Assembly: GCA_023394415.1 (NCBI GenBank)
Contig: JAEXAR010000035.1
Coordinates: forward strand, 1-64,000
Origin: Bacteroidota bacterium
GTDB lineage: Bacteria > Bacteroidota > Bacteroidia > Flavobacteriales > Weeksellaceae
Direction: 5' to 3'
Length of the DNA: 64,000 nt
Part shown: in pieces, positions 40,803 to 50,106 of the stretch
Layout of the letters: every line of letters starts with the position of its first letter
Position numbering within the stretch: the first letter of the stretch is position 1
The notes under the pieces: generated by a model
What the model was told of the DNA's origin: nothing
What the model saw: the letters and a program-made list of their open reading frames with translations, nothing else
Database searches by the model: none
Position numbers and translations under genes: made by a program

Positions 40803-42382
40803 CAGAAAAGAGAATATATTTATTTTTAGCAATCATATCTTTTTGCTTGAGTTTTGGGCAGACAAAGACCCAACTCCAAAAGCAAAACAACGAACTTAAA
40901 AAACAAATCGCAACCATAAATGCCAATTTAGCCAAAACAAAAAATGAAGCTAAACTCTCATTGGCATATCTTGCTGATGTGCAGAAAAAAATTGTGCTCC
41001 GCGAGAAGGTTTATACCAACACCCAAAAGGAAAAAAAGCTAATCGAGGATGACATTTACCTCAAACAACTTGAGATTAACCGTCAAAAAAGGGAGCTTGC
41101 TATTTTAAGAAAAAACTATGCTGATGTTTTAGTAAAAGCCTATAAAAATAAAGGTGTACAGAATAAAGTAACCTTCATCCTGTCTTCAGGAAATTTGGGT
41201 GAAGCCATAAGAAGAGTGCAGTATTTGAAAAGTTATTCTGACTTTCAGGACAGAAAAGCAGCAGAAATAATGGGTGTTGCTACAAAAATTCAAAAAAATA
41301 TTGCCTCGAGACAAAAATCTGTCAACGATAAAAATACCATTCTCATATCACAGAAAAAAGAACTTTCTACGATTGAGGCTGAAAGAAAGCAAAAGGAAAT
41401 TCTATTGGCTAACTTCAAGAAAAATGAAGCGCAACTTACAACAGAACTAAAACAAAAGCAAACCGAATCTAAAAATCTTGAGGCCAAATTAAGAGCCATC
41501 ATTGCTGAAGAAATGAGGTTGGCAAAAGCTAAAGAAGAAGCCGAAAGAAAAGAACGTTTAGAAAAAGAACGTATCGCAAGAATTGCTGCTGAAAAAGAAA
41601 AAGCCAGAATTGATGCCGAAAACCGTGCAAGAATCGCTGCTGCTGCAGAAGCAAAACGTAAAGCCGACGAAGAAGCCCGAAGACTAAAAGAAATCGCTGA
41701 TAAAAAAGCTGCAGAAGAAGCCGAAAGAGCTAAAATTGCTGCCGCAGCAGATTCTAAAAAACTTGAGGACGCTAAAAAAGCTGCTGAAGCTGAGAAAGCT
41801 GAAGCACGAAGATTAGCTGCCGCAAAAGATGCCGCAGAAGCAGCCGAAAGAGCAAAAGCTGCAGCAGACAAAGCAGTAGCAGCACGAGCAGCTGAAGCAG
41901 AACTTGCTAAGAAAAACGAGGATGCTAAAAAGGCTGCAGAAGCAAAAACAATGACCAATTATGGCGTTGGTGCAACATCTGCAGGAAACTTCGCAGCAAA
42001 CCGTGGAAATTTATCAATGCCGGTTTACGGAAACATTACCCACAGATTTGGACGACAGCCTCACCCTGTTTTCAAAAATATTGTTGAAGAAAATACGGGT
42101 ATCAAAATCGCAGTATCTAAAGGAACTGTTGCTAAATGTGTATATCCTGGTGAAGTGACAAGGGTATTCGTAGATGGTGGAACGAAAACAGTTGTAGTGA
42201 GGCACGGCACTTATTTCACAATATACTCTAACCTTGAGACTACTTCGGTATCACCAAATCAAAAAATTTCTGCAGGTGCACCTGTTGGTACTGTTGGTGC
42301 AGATTTCGATGGCTCATACACTTTGGATTTCCAGATTTGGAACGGTACTACACCTGTAGATCCAATGGGATGGTTGAGATGA
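40799..42382 (+). CDS. EnvC-like murein hydrolase activator (inactive LytM domain)
   Basis: 527 aa. Signal peptide (ends SFGQ), coiled coil at ~20-385 with a very Ala/Lys/Glu-rich stretch from ~240 on, then a LytM/M23 domain at ~405-527. The zinc ligands are lost: the H-x3-D site reads ENTGIKIA (N432, K436) and the HxH site reads LDFQIW (D510, Q512). This is the expected state of EnvC-type activators, which switch on amidases at the septum instead of cutting peptidoglycan. Coupled to the DUF4292 gene upstream; tatA follows 46 bases downstream. Confidence 0.9.
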   Translation: MTEKRIYLFLAIISFCLSFGQTKTQLQKQNNELKKQIATINANLAKTKNEAKLSLAYLADVQKKIVLREKVYTNTQKEKKLIEDDIYLKQLEINRQKRELAILRKNYADVLVKAYKNKGVQNKVTFILSSGNLGEAIRRVQYLKSYSDFQDRKAAEIMGVATKIQKNIASRQKSVNDKNTILISQKKELSTIEAERKQKEILLANFKKNEAQLTTELKQKQTESKNLEAKLRAIIAEEMRLAKAKEEAERKERLEKERIARIAAEKEKARIDAENRARIAAAAEAKRKADEEARRLKEIADKKAAEEAERAKIAAAADSKKLEDAKKAAEAEKAEARRLAAAKDAAEAAERAKAAADKAVAARAAEAELAKKNEDAKKAAEAKTMTNYGVGATSAGNFAANRGNLSMPVYGNITHRFGRQPHPVFKNIVEENTGIKIAVSKGTVAKCVYPGEVTRVFVDGGTKTVVVRHGTYFTIYSNLETTSVSPNQKISAGAPVGTVGADFDGSYTLDFQIWNGTTPVDPMGWLR

Positions 42383-42428
42383 TGAAATTTATTATAAATT
42401 TGTAATCTATTTAATAATATATAAGAAC

Positions 42429-42590
42429 ATGTTTGGTTTCAAAGAAATATTAATTATCGCACTGATTATCATTGTTTTATTTGGTGCTAAAAAAATCCCT
42501 GAACTGATGAAAGGTGTAGGTTCAGGCATTAAAGAGTTTAAAGACGCTGTAAAGGACGAGGATAAAAAAGAAGATAAAAAAGACAACTAA
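42429..42590 (+). CDS. tatA: Sec-independent protein translocase TatA
   Basis: 53 aa, short for the family. One membrane helix (FKEILIIALIIIVLFGAKKIPEL) with the conserved FG at its end, then an amphipathic helix (MKGVGSGIKEFKDAV) and an acidic/basic tail EDKKEDKKDN. TatA/E forms the pore for folded-protein export. It follows the EnvC-like gene with a 46-base gap and is probably in the same transcript, as is common in Flavobacteriia. No tatC in the window. Confidence 0.93.
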   Translation: MFGFKEILIIALIIIVLFGAKKIPELMKGVGSGIKEFKDAVKDEDKKEDKKDN

Positions 42591-42657
42591 CATTTCTTCT
42601 ATCTTACTTAACTAATGAGAGTTTGGAACAGCATTTGTATGTTATGAGCCGGATTAA

Positions 42658-42817
42658 TTCCGTTCAATGGTGTTGAGTAATAATTGTTTGGAAGCATTTT
42701 TAGGTTACTGAATAATTAAGTCAAACTACAAACAGACAAACCCATCTGTTTTCAATATATTACTTACTTTAAGCCTTTTCTACAGCGAGTTTCCTTCGTT
42801 GTATTAATTGAACGGAA
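42658..42817. other. Non-coding gap with an 11-bp long-range inverted repeat
   Basis: Within the 290-base gap 42591-42880, TTCCGTTCAAT (42658-42668) pairs exactly with ATTGAACGGAA (42807-42817) across 138 bases. No ORF or clear terminator is present. It may be a leader for the lipoprotein gene or a small RNA; the evidence is one long-range stem. Confidence 0.4.
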
Positions 42818-42880
42818 GGTGTTAAGATAAAGTTTTAAGCAGTGAATGAAAGAGGGAATTCTTAACTCAATCCTTATCAA

Positions 42881-43354
42881 ATGATACAAAAAGGAATGAG
42901 ATTTTTACGGGTATTGGTTTTGATGTTGTTATTATCTTCGTGTTCCACGGAGAAAATCTCTGTTTCCCCTATCTCCGAAAATCTTAATAATTCAAAATCA
43001 CAAATTAATATTAATACTTTCCCAGGTAGATTTAATAATAAAACCGGGACAGATTTTTATTCTTCGGAACTAAGCAATCAAATTTCAACATTTCCGAAAT
43101 TTGAAAATTCAGCACTTAATCAGGAAGTAAGCCAACTGAAATTCTATGTTAAAGAATATGTATATGCAGTGCAGGCTTATAATCTTGTTGGACAGGAAAA
43201 TTCTCTTTTCAATATAGAAAAATCCTATAAAAAGATTCAAAAACTTAGAAAATACCTCAATACAACTGATGACGAGGTTATTAATCGATATCTTGTTCGT
43301 ATTAAAAGTAATATTTCTCAACTCGAATCCTTGAAGAAAGATTCTATCAAGTAA
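42881..43354 (+). CDS. Hypothetical lipoprotein
   Basis: 157 aa with lipobox LSSC (Cys21). The rest is helical in character (NQEVSQLKFYVKEYVYAVQAYN and IQKLRKYLNTTDDEVINRY). No motif recognised. It precedes ribA by 33 bases on the same strand, so co-transcription is possible. Confidence 0.75.
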   Translation: MIQKGMRFLRVLVLMLLLSSCSTEKISVSPISENLNNSKSQININTFPGRFNNKTGTDFYSSELSNQISTFPKFENSALNQEVSQLKFYVKEYVYAVQAYNLVGQENSLFNIEKSYKKIQKLRKYLNTTDDEVINRYLVRIKSNISQLESLKKDSIK

Positions 43355-43387
43355 AAAATCTTTAACTTAGCCCTATAATCTTTTCAA

Positions 43388-43981
43388 ATGATCAAAAAAC
43401 AAGCGGAATCGAATGTTCCGACAGAGTTTGGCATTTTCAAAATGATAGCATATTCTGAAGATGAAACCAACTGGATGCCTCACATTGCAATGGTTGCAGA
43501 GAAAACAGATTTTTCAAAACCTGTAAATGTGCGTTTTCATTCAGAATGTATCACCGGAGAAGTTTTTCATTCCAAAAAATGTGAATGTGGGCAACAATTA
43601 GATTATGCCATGCAATACATCCATCATCACGGTGGTATTATTGTTTATTTAAGACAGGAAGGCAGAAACATAGGAATTATCAATAAACTTCGTGCCTATG
43701 CTTTGCAGGAAAAGGGTTTGGATACTGTTCAGGCCAATCTACAATTAGGATTACCTGCAGATGATCGTGATTTTTCCGTTGCTATTGAAATTTTAAAGGA
43801 TTTAGGTGTGAAGGAAGTAAATCTTCTTACTAATAATCCGGACAAAATGAAGTTTGTAGAAGAAAGCGATATAATTCTGAATTCACGCATACCGCTACAA
43901 ATAGAAGCGACCGATGAAAGCCGGGATTACCTTAAGGTAAAAAAGACTTACTTCGGTCACTTATTAAATTCTGATAAATAG
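43388..43981 (+). CDS. ribA: GTP cyclohydrolase II
   Basis: 197 aa, a stand-alone RibA domain without the RibB half. Zinc ligands: HSECITGEVFHSKKCECGQ supplies Cys positions; QEGRNIGI and the catalytic Asp/Arg region RLG-like (LGLPADDRDFSVA) are conserved; LLTNNPDKM near the end is typical. First step of riboflavin synthesis. No FMN riboswitch is visible in the 33-base gap upstream. Convergent with deoD, whose stop is five bases away. Confidence 0.95.
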   Translation: MIKKQAESNVPTEFGIFKMIAYSEDETNWMPHIAMVAEKTDFSKPVNVRFHSECITGEVFHSKKCECGQQLDYAMQYIHHHGGIIVYLRQEGRNIGIINKLRAYALQEKGLDTVQANLQLGLPADDRDFSVAIEILKDLGVKEVNLLTNNPDKMKFVEESDIILNSRIPLQIEATDESRDYLKVKKTYFGHLLNSDK

Positions 43982-43985
43982 ACAT

Positions 43986-44693
43986 TTAAAATTTAAGAGC
44001 GGATTCCAGAGCGAGCTCCATCATCGTTCTCAATGCTCGTTCTCTTTCGTCAGCAGAAATCTGTTCTCGTGTTGGGATAATATCTGATACTGTAAGGATG
44101 GTTGCCGCATTTTTGCCAAGATGCTTTGCATTAGCAAATAGTGCAAAAGCTTCCATTTCTACTGCCAGGCAATTATATTTTGTAGCAATTTGTGGCACAT
44201 CAGGGTTTTTTCTGTAGAAAATATCACTCGTATGAATATTTGTTGGAATGGTTTTCAAATCAAGTTGTTGTGCGGTATTATTAATTTCAGTAAAAAGTGG
44301 TCCTTGATGTGGAATCAATTCCTCATCGATTTCCCAAGCAAATTTTGCATAAGTGCTTTCACTCGCAGCATTTTCAACATTTAAGATATCAAATAATTTT
44401 AGTTCGGAAGTATACGCACCACAAGTACCAATTCTAACAATATTTTCCACTTCATATTCTGTAAAAAGTTCATAAGAATAAATTCCGATGCTCGGAATTC
44501 CCATTCCACTTGCGCCAACCGTTATGGATTTGCCTTTATAATTTCCGGTGTAATAAAAAATATTTCTGGTTTGGCTTACTAATTTTGGATCAGTAAGATA
44601 ATTTTCTGCTATAAATTTTGCTCTTAAAGGATCTCCCGGTTGTAAGACCGTTTTTGCTATTTCTCCTTTTTTGGCACTGATGTGAACGCTCAT
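43986..44693 (-). CDS. deoD: Purine-nucleoside phosphorylase, DeoD type
   Basis: 235 aa. SVHISAKKGEIAKTVLQPGDPLRAK is the DeoD N-terminus, TVGASGMGIPSIGIYSYEL the phosphate site, VEMEAFALF the nucleoside Glu region, LTVSDI the catalytic Asp. Hexameric enzyme for purine nucleoside salvage. A second, unrelated trimeric-type phosphorylase (55099-55920) is also in the window. Confidence 0.95.
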   Translation of the reverse strand: MSVHISAKKGEIAKTVLQPGDPLRAKFIAENYLTDPKLVSQTRNIFYYTGNYKGKSITVGASGMGIPSIGIYSYELFTEYEVENIVRIGTCGAYTSELKLFDILNVENAASESTYAKFAWEIDEELIPHQGPLFTEINNTAQQLDLKTIPTNIHTSDIFYRKNPDVPQIATKYNCLAVEMEAFALFANAKHLGKNAATILTVSDIIPTREQISADERERALRTMMELALESALKF

Positions 44694-44747
44694 TATTTTG
44701 TATTTAAAAAATTGATATCAAAGATAAGAAATCCCCAAATAACAAAA

Positions 44748-44769
44748 AATCCCGCTAAATAACGGGATT
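44748..44769 (-). terminator. Terminator after the 44791-45297 lipoprotein gene
   Basis: On the minus strand AATCCCG-TTATTTAG-CGGGATT is followed by TTTTTGTT. Perfect 7-bp stem, 22 bases after the stop. Confidence 0.85.
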
Positions 44770-44790
44770 ATAAACATTCAAAATTGTATG

Positions 44791-45297
44791 TTAAAGGCTT
44801 TTCACTTTGCTGTCATCAATATTATAATGCTTAATAACAGCATCATAATCAGAATGATCAACATTCATTCTTGCACCGGCAGAAGCAGGAACCAGAACAA
44901 CTCTAAAAGTTTGATTATTGATATAGCTGTTTTGGAAGGTTGAAGGCTGCGCTCCAATATTAAAATTACCTCCGACGTAAATTCCGATATCATTCTTTGT
45001 AAAATCAAAATCGTAATCCAGCTCACCTTCATTCAAAAATAAGGTTCTTGGGATCTGTTGCCAAACGGAATTATTTCCATCAACGCCACTTCTTCTGTAA
45101 ACCAATACAACGTCTGTAGAAGCTATACTTAGCGATCTAGAAATAACATATTTGCCATTTGTATTCTGGAAATTTGCAGTTACATCATATACTTTTGAAT
45201 AAGTATCGTTATCAATATTGTCCCTACTTTCTGTTGTACAACTAACAAACAGAAAACCTAGCATCGCTATCATTAAAAAAGAAAATAGTTTTTTCAT
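44791..45297 (-). CDS. Hypothetical lipoprotein
   Basis: 168 aa, lipobox FVSC (Cys20). Beta-rich mature part with DVTANFQNTNGKYVISRSLS and FNIGAQPSTFQNS; close in style to small Flavobacteriia surface lipoproteins of unknown function. Divergent from the GH3 gene, with a terminator at its 3' side, so it is a single-gene unit. Confidence 0.78.
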   Translation of the reverse strand: MKKLFSFLMIAMLGFLFVSCTTESRDNIDNDTYSKVYDVTANFQNTNGKYVISRSLSIASTDVVLVYRRSGVDGNNSVWQQIPRTLFLNEGELDYDFDFTKNDIGIYVGGNFNIGAQPSTFQNSYINNQTFRVVLVPASAGARMNVDHSDYDAVIKHYNIDDSKVKSL

Positions 45298-45391
45298 AAT
45301 TTACAAAAATTAGATTGTTAATATCTGCAATTATCCAAAACAAGTGCCAAAGATTAAAACACGTTAAAGGCCAAGAAAAGTTTAAAAAGTG

Positions 45392-45399
45392 TATTTTTG
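45392..45399 (+). promoter_or_regulatory. Bacteroidetes -7 box for the GH3 gene (TATTTTTG)
   Basis: TATTTTTG, an exact TAnnTTTG match, 24 bases before the ATG at 45423. It supports that ATG over an upstream start at 45315. Confidence 0.5.
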
Positions 45400-45422
45400 T
45401 TGATAAGATAAAATTTAAAATA

Positions 45423-47156
45423 ATGAAGTTGAAATTCATAAGCATCATAACCCTTTTTATAGTAGCACTTAACGCAGGCTTATCCGGACAGTACAAACCC
45501 AAAAACATATCGAAAGAAGATTTGTCTAAGGCTAATGATTGGGTCAACAAGACATACAATTCACTTTCGCAGGATGAGAAACTCGGGCAATTGTTTATTG
45601 TAGCATTGTACACCAACAAAGGTGAAGACCATATCAACGGCGTTAGAAATCTTGTGACTAATGAGAAACTTGGCGGTCTTATCTTAATGCAGGATGATGC
45701 AGCAAGAGAAATCAACCTCGTTAATGAATTTCAAAGCAAATCGAAAGTTCCGTTGATGATTGGGATGGATGCAGAATGGGGGCTTTTTCAAAGAATTGCA
45801 GCAGCCAAAAAATTTCCTTGGGCGATGACATTGGGTGCTATACAAGATAAAAGTTTGATTACAGAAATGTCAGCAAAAATTGCAGATGATGCAAAAAGAA
45901 TGGGCATCAACTGGGATTTTGCTCCTGTTGTAGACGTCAATACCAATCCAAACAATCCCATCATTGGTAACAGAAGTTTCGGATCAGAAGTTGAAAATGT
46001 AGTAAAATCAGCTCAGGCTTATGCAGAAGGCCTTCAGAACAAAAATGTTCTGGCAGCTATAAAACATTTTCCCGGACATGGTGATACCAGTACCGATTCT
46101 CACCACGATTTACCGGTAGTTTCCCACGATTTGAAGAGATTGAATGAAGTAGAACTTGCACCTTTCAAAACGATGATGGATAAAGAAATTGGTGGCGTTA
46201 TGGTGGCGCATCTTTATGTTCCTGCTTTGGAAAAACAAAGTGGAATTCCTGCTTCCGTTTCAAAAAGTATTATCACAGGACTTCTGAAAGAAAAATATGG
46301 TTACAAAGGTCTTATCATAACAGATGCTCTTAATATGGGCGCAGTTGCAAAGCGCTACAAACCGGGAGAATTGGATGCGTTAGCCTTCAAAGCCGGTAAC
46401 GACATTATGCTTTTTTCTGATGGTGTGAAAGAAGGCAAGCGTCTTATTCAACAAGCTATTGATAAAGGGGAAATTTCACAAAACCGAGTGGAAGAAAGTG
46501 TGAAAAAAATTCTTTTAACCAAATACTATTTAGGTTTAACGAAAAATGAACCAAAAAATCCAGAAAACATCAACAACGATCTGAATAACGACAGCCACAC
46601 GAAAATCGTACAGAAAATGTATGCCAATGCTTTAACACTGATTAAAGATGATAGTAAACTACTTCCACTGAACTGTAAGGAAAATTATTATTATGTTCCT
46701 TTGGAAGAAGCACCTTACCAAACTTTTGCCAATCAACTGAATCTCGAAACCACTGTGATTGTGAAAAAATCCGATGAAATTTCAACTATACCACCAAATT
46801 CTAAAGTGATTGTTGGTTTTCATAAAGACAATTCAACCGCATATAAACCTTATAAAATTTCAGATTCGTCGAAGAAAATCTTGGCAGATTTAAGCAAAAA
46901 TCAAAATGTTATTCTAAATGTTTTTGGTTCGGCTTACGCCTTGAAAGATGTGGATATTTCTAAAATTTCTACCGTGTTAGTATCTTATGAAAACAACGAC
47001 GATTCCATGACTGCAACAGCAAAAGCACTGAACGGACAAACCAAAATTCACGGCAGGCTTCCTGTTTTGGTAAACGACAAACTGAAAGCAGGAATGGGAA
47101 TGGATATGAATTCGAAAAAGCCTGAAATCGATAGAGCGACGATTATTTTGAAATAA
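45423..47156 (+). CDS. Glycoside hydrolase family 3, beta-N-acetylhexosaminidase-like
   Basis: 577 aa from ATG at 45423 (MKLKFISIITLFIVALNAG, a signal peptide); the open frame extends upstream to 45315 but lacks a signal-like start. The NagZ/GH3 motif KHFPGHGDTSTDSHHDLP carries the His-Asp catalytic dyad, and the nucleophile Asp lies in IITDALNMGA. An extra C-terminal domain of ~200 residues is present, larger than in cytosolic NagZ. It probably releases N-acetylglucosamine from peptidoglycan or chitin fragments outside the cytoplasm. bshA follows 88 bases later. Confidence 0.9.
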   Translation: MKLKFISIITLFIVALNAGLSGQYKPKNISKEDLSKANDWVNKTYNSLSQDEKLGQLFIVALYTNKGEDHINGVRNLVTNEKLGGLILMQDDAAREINLVNEFQSKSKVPLMIGMDAEWGLFQRIAAAKKFPWAMTLGAIQDKSLITEMSAKIADDAKRMGINWDFAPVVDVNTNPNNPIIGNRSFGSEVENVVKSAQAYAEGLQNKNVLAAIKHFPGHGDTSTDSHHDLPVVSHDLKRLNEVELAPFKTMMDKEIGGVMVAHLYVPALEKQSGIPASVSKSIITGLLKEKYGYKGLIITDALNMGAVAKRYKPGELDALAFKAGNDIMLFSDGVKEGKRLIQQAIDKGEISQNRVEESVKKILLTKYYLGLTKNEPKNPENINNDLNNDSHTKIVQKMYANALTLIKDDSKLLPLNCKENYYYVPLEEAPYQTFANQLNLETTVIVKKSDEISTIPPNSKVIVGFHKDNSTAYKPYKISDSSKKILADLSKNQNVILNVFGSAYALKDVDISKISTVLVSYENNDDSMTATAKALNGQTKIHGRLPVLVNDKLKAGMGMDMNSKKPEIDRATIILK

Positions 47157-47244
47157 CAAATAAGTTAAATTAAAACGAATTACAGATTCAACATATAAAA
47201 TTGAACTTTCAAAATTAGCAATCTGTGAGAAACAAAACTAAAAA

Positions 47245-48384
47245 ATGAAAATCGGAATACTTTGTTACCCAACTTACGGTGGAAGCGGAATTGTTGCTAC
47301 AGAATTAGGGATGTCTCTAGCTAAAAAGGGCTATGAAGTGCACTTTATTTCCAATAATTTGCCGGCTCGTTTAGATATTACCAATCCTAATATTTTTTTT
47401 CATAAGGTAAATGTACAGACCTATCCTCTCTTCCAATATCAGCCCTATGATATTGCCTTAAGCTCGATGATATACCGTGTGGTAAATCTTTATAAACTCG
47501 ATTTGCTACATGCACATTATGCCATTCCTTATGCTTATGCTGCATTCACGGCAAAACAAATGTTGAAGGAGGAAGGCAAAGATATTCCGCTGGTAACCAC
47601 ACTGCACGGAACAGATATTACATTAGTAGGACAACACCCGAGTTACAAACACGCAGTAGAATTTTCCATCAACCAAAGTGATACTGTAACTTCGGTTTCT
47701 GAAAGTTTGAAGGCAGACACTTTGAAGTTTTTCAACATCAAAAAAGACATTCAGGTAATTACCAATTTTATTGATAATTCTGAATTTGAAGATATTGAAA
47801 GCTGCCAAAGAAGCCAGTTTGCTAATGAGGATGAGAAAATCTTGATTCACGTTTCCAATCTTCGTCCGGTAAAACGTGTGGAGGAAGTTTTAACGATTTT
47901 TAAAACCGTGAATAACCACGTAAAATCGAAACTGATTATCATAGGTGAAGGTCCTGATATGGAAAAAATCAATCAATTTCTTGAAGAAAATCCAGAGTTG
48001 ATAGATAAAATTCGCCTTCTTGGAAAAGTGAACGATCTATACCGAATTCTTCAGCTTTCTGATGTGTTTTTATTGCCATCAGAACAGGAAAGTTTTGGTT
48101 TGGCTGCACTCGAAGCTATGGCTGCCGAAAATCCTGTTATCAGTTCTAATGCAGGAGGCATTCCGGAAGTGAACATTCAAGGTGAAACAGGATTTTTAGC
48201 GGAGATTGGAAATGTAGAAGCTATGTCAAATTATACCATCAAACTTTTAAGCGACGAAAAACTTCTGGCAAAAATGAAGAAAAATGCCAAAGAACAAGCG
48301 ATTAAATTCGATTTGGTGAACATTCTTCCGATTTATGAAAAAATGTATGAAGAAACGATTGTGAATTTTAAGAAACAGAATTAA
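47245..48384 (+). CDS. bshA: N-acetyl-alpha-D-glucosaminyl L-malate synthase BshA
   Basis: 379 aa GT-B glycosyltransferase (family GT4). GYPTYGGSGIVATELG-type start (CYPTYGGSG), HAHYAIPYAYAA, TLHGTDITLVG and EQESFGLAALEAMAAENPVISS match BshA closely. It joins UDP-GlcNAc and L-malate in the first step of bacillithiol synthesis. In Bacteroidetes bacillithiol replaces glutathione. The later enzymes (bshB, bshC) are not in the window. Confidence 0.95.
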   Translation: MKIGILCYPTYGGSGIVATELGMSLAKKGYEVHFISNNLPARLDITNPNIFFHKVNVQTYPLFQYQPYDIALSSMIYRVVNLYKLDLLHAHYAIPYAYAAFTAKQMLKEEGKDIPLVTTLHGTDITLVGQHPSYKHAVEFSINQSDTVTSVSESLKADTLKFFNIKKDIQVITNFIDNSEFEDIESCQRSQFANEDEKILIHVSNLRPVKRVEEVLTIFKTVNNHVKSKLIIIGEGPDMEKINQFLEENPELIDKIRLLGKVNDLYRILQLSDVFLLPSEQESFGLAALEAMAAENPVISSNAGGIPEVNIQGETGFLAEIGNVEAMSNYTIKLLSDEKLLAKMKKNAKEQAIKFDLVNILPIYEKMYEETIVNFKKQN

Positions 48385-48435
48385 AGTAAATAGATAAAAA
48401 TTCACCAATATCGTCACTCCAATTCGTAACTATAA

Positions 48436-49698
48436 ATGACAGAAAAGCTCCTTCAATATCTCTGGAATTACAAGATTTTTAAGAATTTTGATTTTAAAAG
48501 TACAGAAGGACATGCAATTGAAATTCTTGATTTTGGAAAGTGGAACAATGATTCCGGACCAGATTTTCTCTTTGCAAAAATCAAAACCAAAGGTTTAACT
48601 TTAGTAGGAAATATTGAACTTCACATAAAATCTTCCGATTGGATTTTCCATAACCACTCTATTGATCCGAATTTCGAAAACCTTATCCTACACGTGGTTT
48701 ACCAAAACGATGTGGAGATTGAGGAACTAACTCGTAAAAACATTCCAACTCTTGAACTGAAAAATTGTATTGACCAAGAAACCCTTTGGAAATACAAACA
48801 ACTGCTTGAGGAAAACGAATTTATCCCATGTGAAAAAATTTTCGATGCCAAGAAAATTCCGTTTCAGTTTGCTGAAGAAAAACTCCTCAAAAAGCTCGAT
48901 GAAAAGTCTTTGGAAATTGAAGACAGTCTCAAAAACTTCAAAAACAACTATGAAGCGGTATTGTTTCACTACTTGGCTTATGCATTTGGGTTGAAAGTAA
49001 ATGCTCCAATTTTCAAACAGATTGGTGAAAGCATTGATTTTAAAGTCATCAATAAAATTAGACAAAACGAAACTCAGTTGGAAGCACTTTTATTTGGAAT
49101 TTCGAACTGGCTTGATAATGATGAGGATGAACAAATGAAAATTTGGAAAAGAGAATACGATTTCCTGAAAACTAAATTTCAACTACCAGAGATTAAGTTC
49201 AATCCAAAATTCTTAAGATTGAGACCTCCGAATTTCCCAACCATCAGGCTTTCGCAACTGGCAAACCTTTATCATCAGGAGCCTAATTTATTTTCAAAAA
49301 TAATTGAAGCTAAAACCAGCGCTGAACTTTTAGAAATCTTTCACAAAATAAAAGCTTCGAAATATTGGGATAACCATTACAATTTTGGTAAAATTTCTGA
49401 AAGCAACCATGAAAAATTCTTAACAAAAAGTTTTGTTGAAATTCTTATTATCAATGCGGTTTTACCTATTAAATATACCTATCACAAGTATCATAACGAA
49501 GAAATAACTGAAGAAATTTTGGATTTTTACCGTGAAATTTCTGCCGAAGACAACACCATCATAAAAGGTTGGAAAAAACTTGGCACCGAGATCAAAAACA
49601 GCTTGGAAACACAAGCTTATATTTATCATTTCAAAACTTTTTGTGCGCCGAAAAATTGTCTAAATTGCAGTATATTTTATAAATTAATAAAGGAATAA
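48436..49698 (+). CDS. DUF2851 family protein
   Basis: 420 aa, cytosolic. Starts MTEKLLQYLWNYKIF and has WNNDSGPDFLFAKIK, GNIELHIKSSDW, HVVYQNDVE and LRLRPPNFPTIRLSQLA, the conserved blocks of DUF2851. The D...E-x-H/K arrangement in the N-terminal third (GPDF, GNIELHIKSSDW) recalls a PD-(D/E)xK nuclease fold, but I do not know of a proven activity. A C-terminal Cys pair (APKNCLNCSIFY) may bind metal. 51 bases after bshA, same strand. Confidence 0.88.
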   Translation: MTEKLLQYLWNYKIFKNFDFKSTEGHAIEILDFGKWNNDSGPDFLFAKIKTKGLTLVGNIELHIKSSDWIFHNHSIDPNFENLILHVVYQNDVEIEELTRKNIPTLELKNCIDQETLWKYKQLLEENEFIPCEKIFDAKKIPFQFAEEKLLKKLDEKSLEIEDSLKNFKNNYEAVLFHYLAYAFGLKVNAPIFKQIGESIDFKVINKIRQNETQLEALLFGISNWLDNDEDEQMKIWKREYDFLKTKFQLPEIKFNPKFLRLRPPNFPTIRLSQLANLYHQEPNLFSKIIEAKTSAELLEIFHKIKASKYWDNHYNFGKISESNHEKFLTKSFVEILIINAVLPIKYTYHKYHNEEITEEILDFYREISAEDNTIIKGWKKLGTEIKNSLETQAYIYHFKTFCAPKNCLNCSIFYKLIKE

Positions 49699-49715
49699 AT
49701 CAAAAAATAGATTTA

Positions 49716-49723
49716 TATCTTTG
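49716..49723 (+). promoter_or_regulatory. Bacteroidetes -7 box for the PspC gene (TATCTTTG)
   Basis: Exact TAnnTTTG match 32 bases before the PspC ATG at 49755, in a gap with no other function. Confidence 0.55.
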
Positions 49724-49754
49724 CTAACCTAATCACAAGATGCTTTAAACAAAT

Positions 49755-49991
49755 ATGACTGAACCTAAATTTATTACCAACATCCGTCACAAAGTAGAAC
49801 GTGAATGGTTTGGTACGCTTACCAGAATGGGTGCAAAATTGGGTATTCCGGTTTCTAAATTGCGGGTATTCTTCATCTACTCTACGTTTGCTACGGTAGG
49901 TTTTTTCTTTTTGGTATATCTCGTTTTAGCGTTTTCTCTTTGGGTAAAAGACATTTTCGTTACCAGAAGACCAAGTGTTTTTGACCTTTAA
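49755..49991 (+). CDS. PspC domain membrane protein
   Basis: 78 aa. One strong hydrophobic segment (about residues 39-66) after LTRMGAKLGIPVSKLRVFF, matching the PspC domain (usually signal-sensing or envelope-stress related). Ends DIFVTRRPSVFDL. It has its own -7 box and appears to be a single-gene unit. Role in this phylum not established. Confidence 0.85.
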   Translation: MTEPKFITNIRHKVEREWFGTLTRMGAKLGIPVSKLRVFFIYSTFATVGFFFLVYLVLAFSLWVKDIFVTRRPSVFDL

Positions 49992-50106
49992 GATGTAATT
50001 TTTTTCGCTTTACCTGTAATTTAAGACTTCATTTTAAGATTAATTTTGTTTCATTATTTTTTATGAATGTTCGTTTTATATCATAATTTGCTTTTTGAAG
50101 CGAATT

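Noticed and set aside
41290..41958. 222-codon Ala/Ser-rich ORF antisense to the EnvC-like gene
   Set aside because: Shadow of the Ala/Lys/Glu-rich coiled-coil in the other strand.
43355..43387. FMN riboswitch before ribA
   Set aside because: Only 33 bases separate ribA from the upstream gene, too short for the aptamer.
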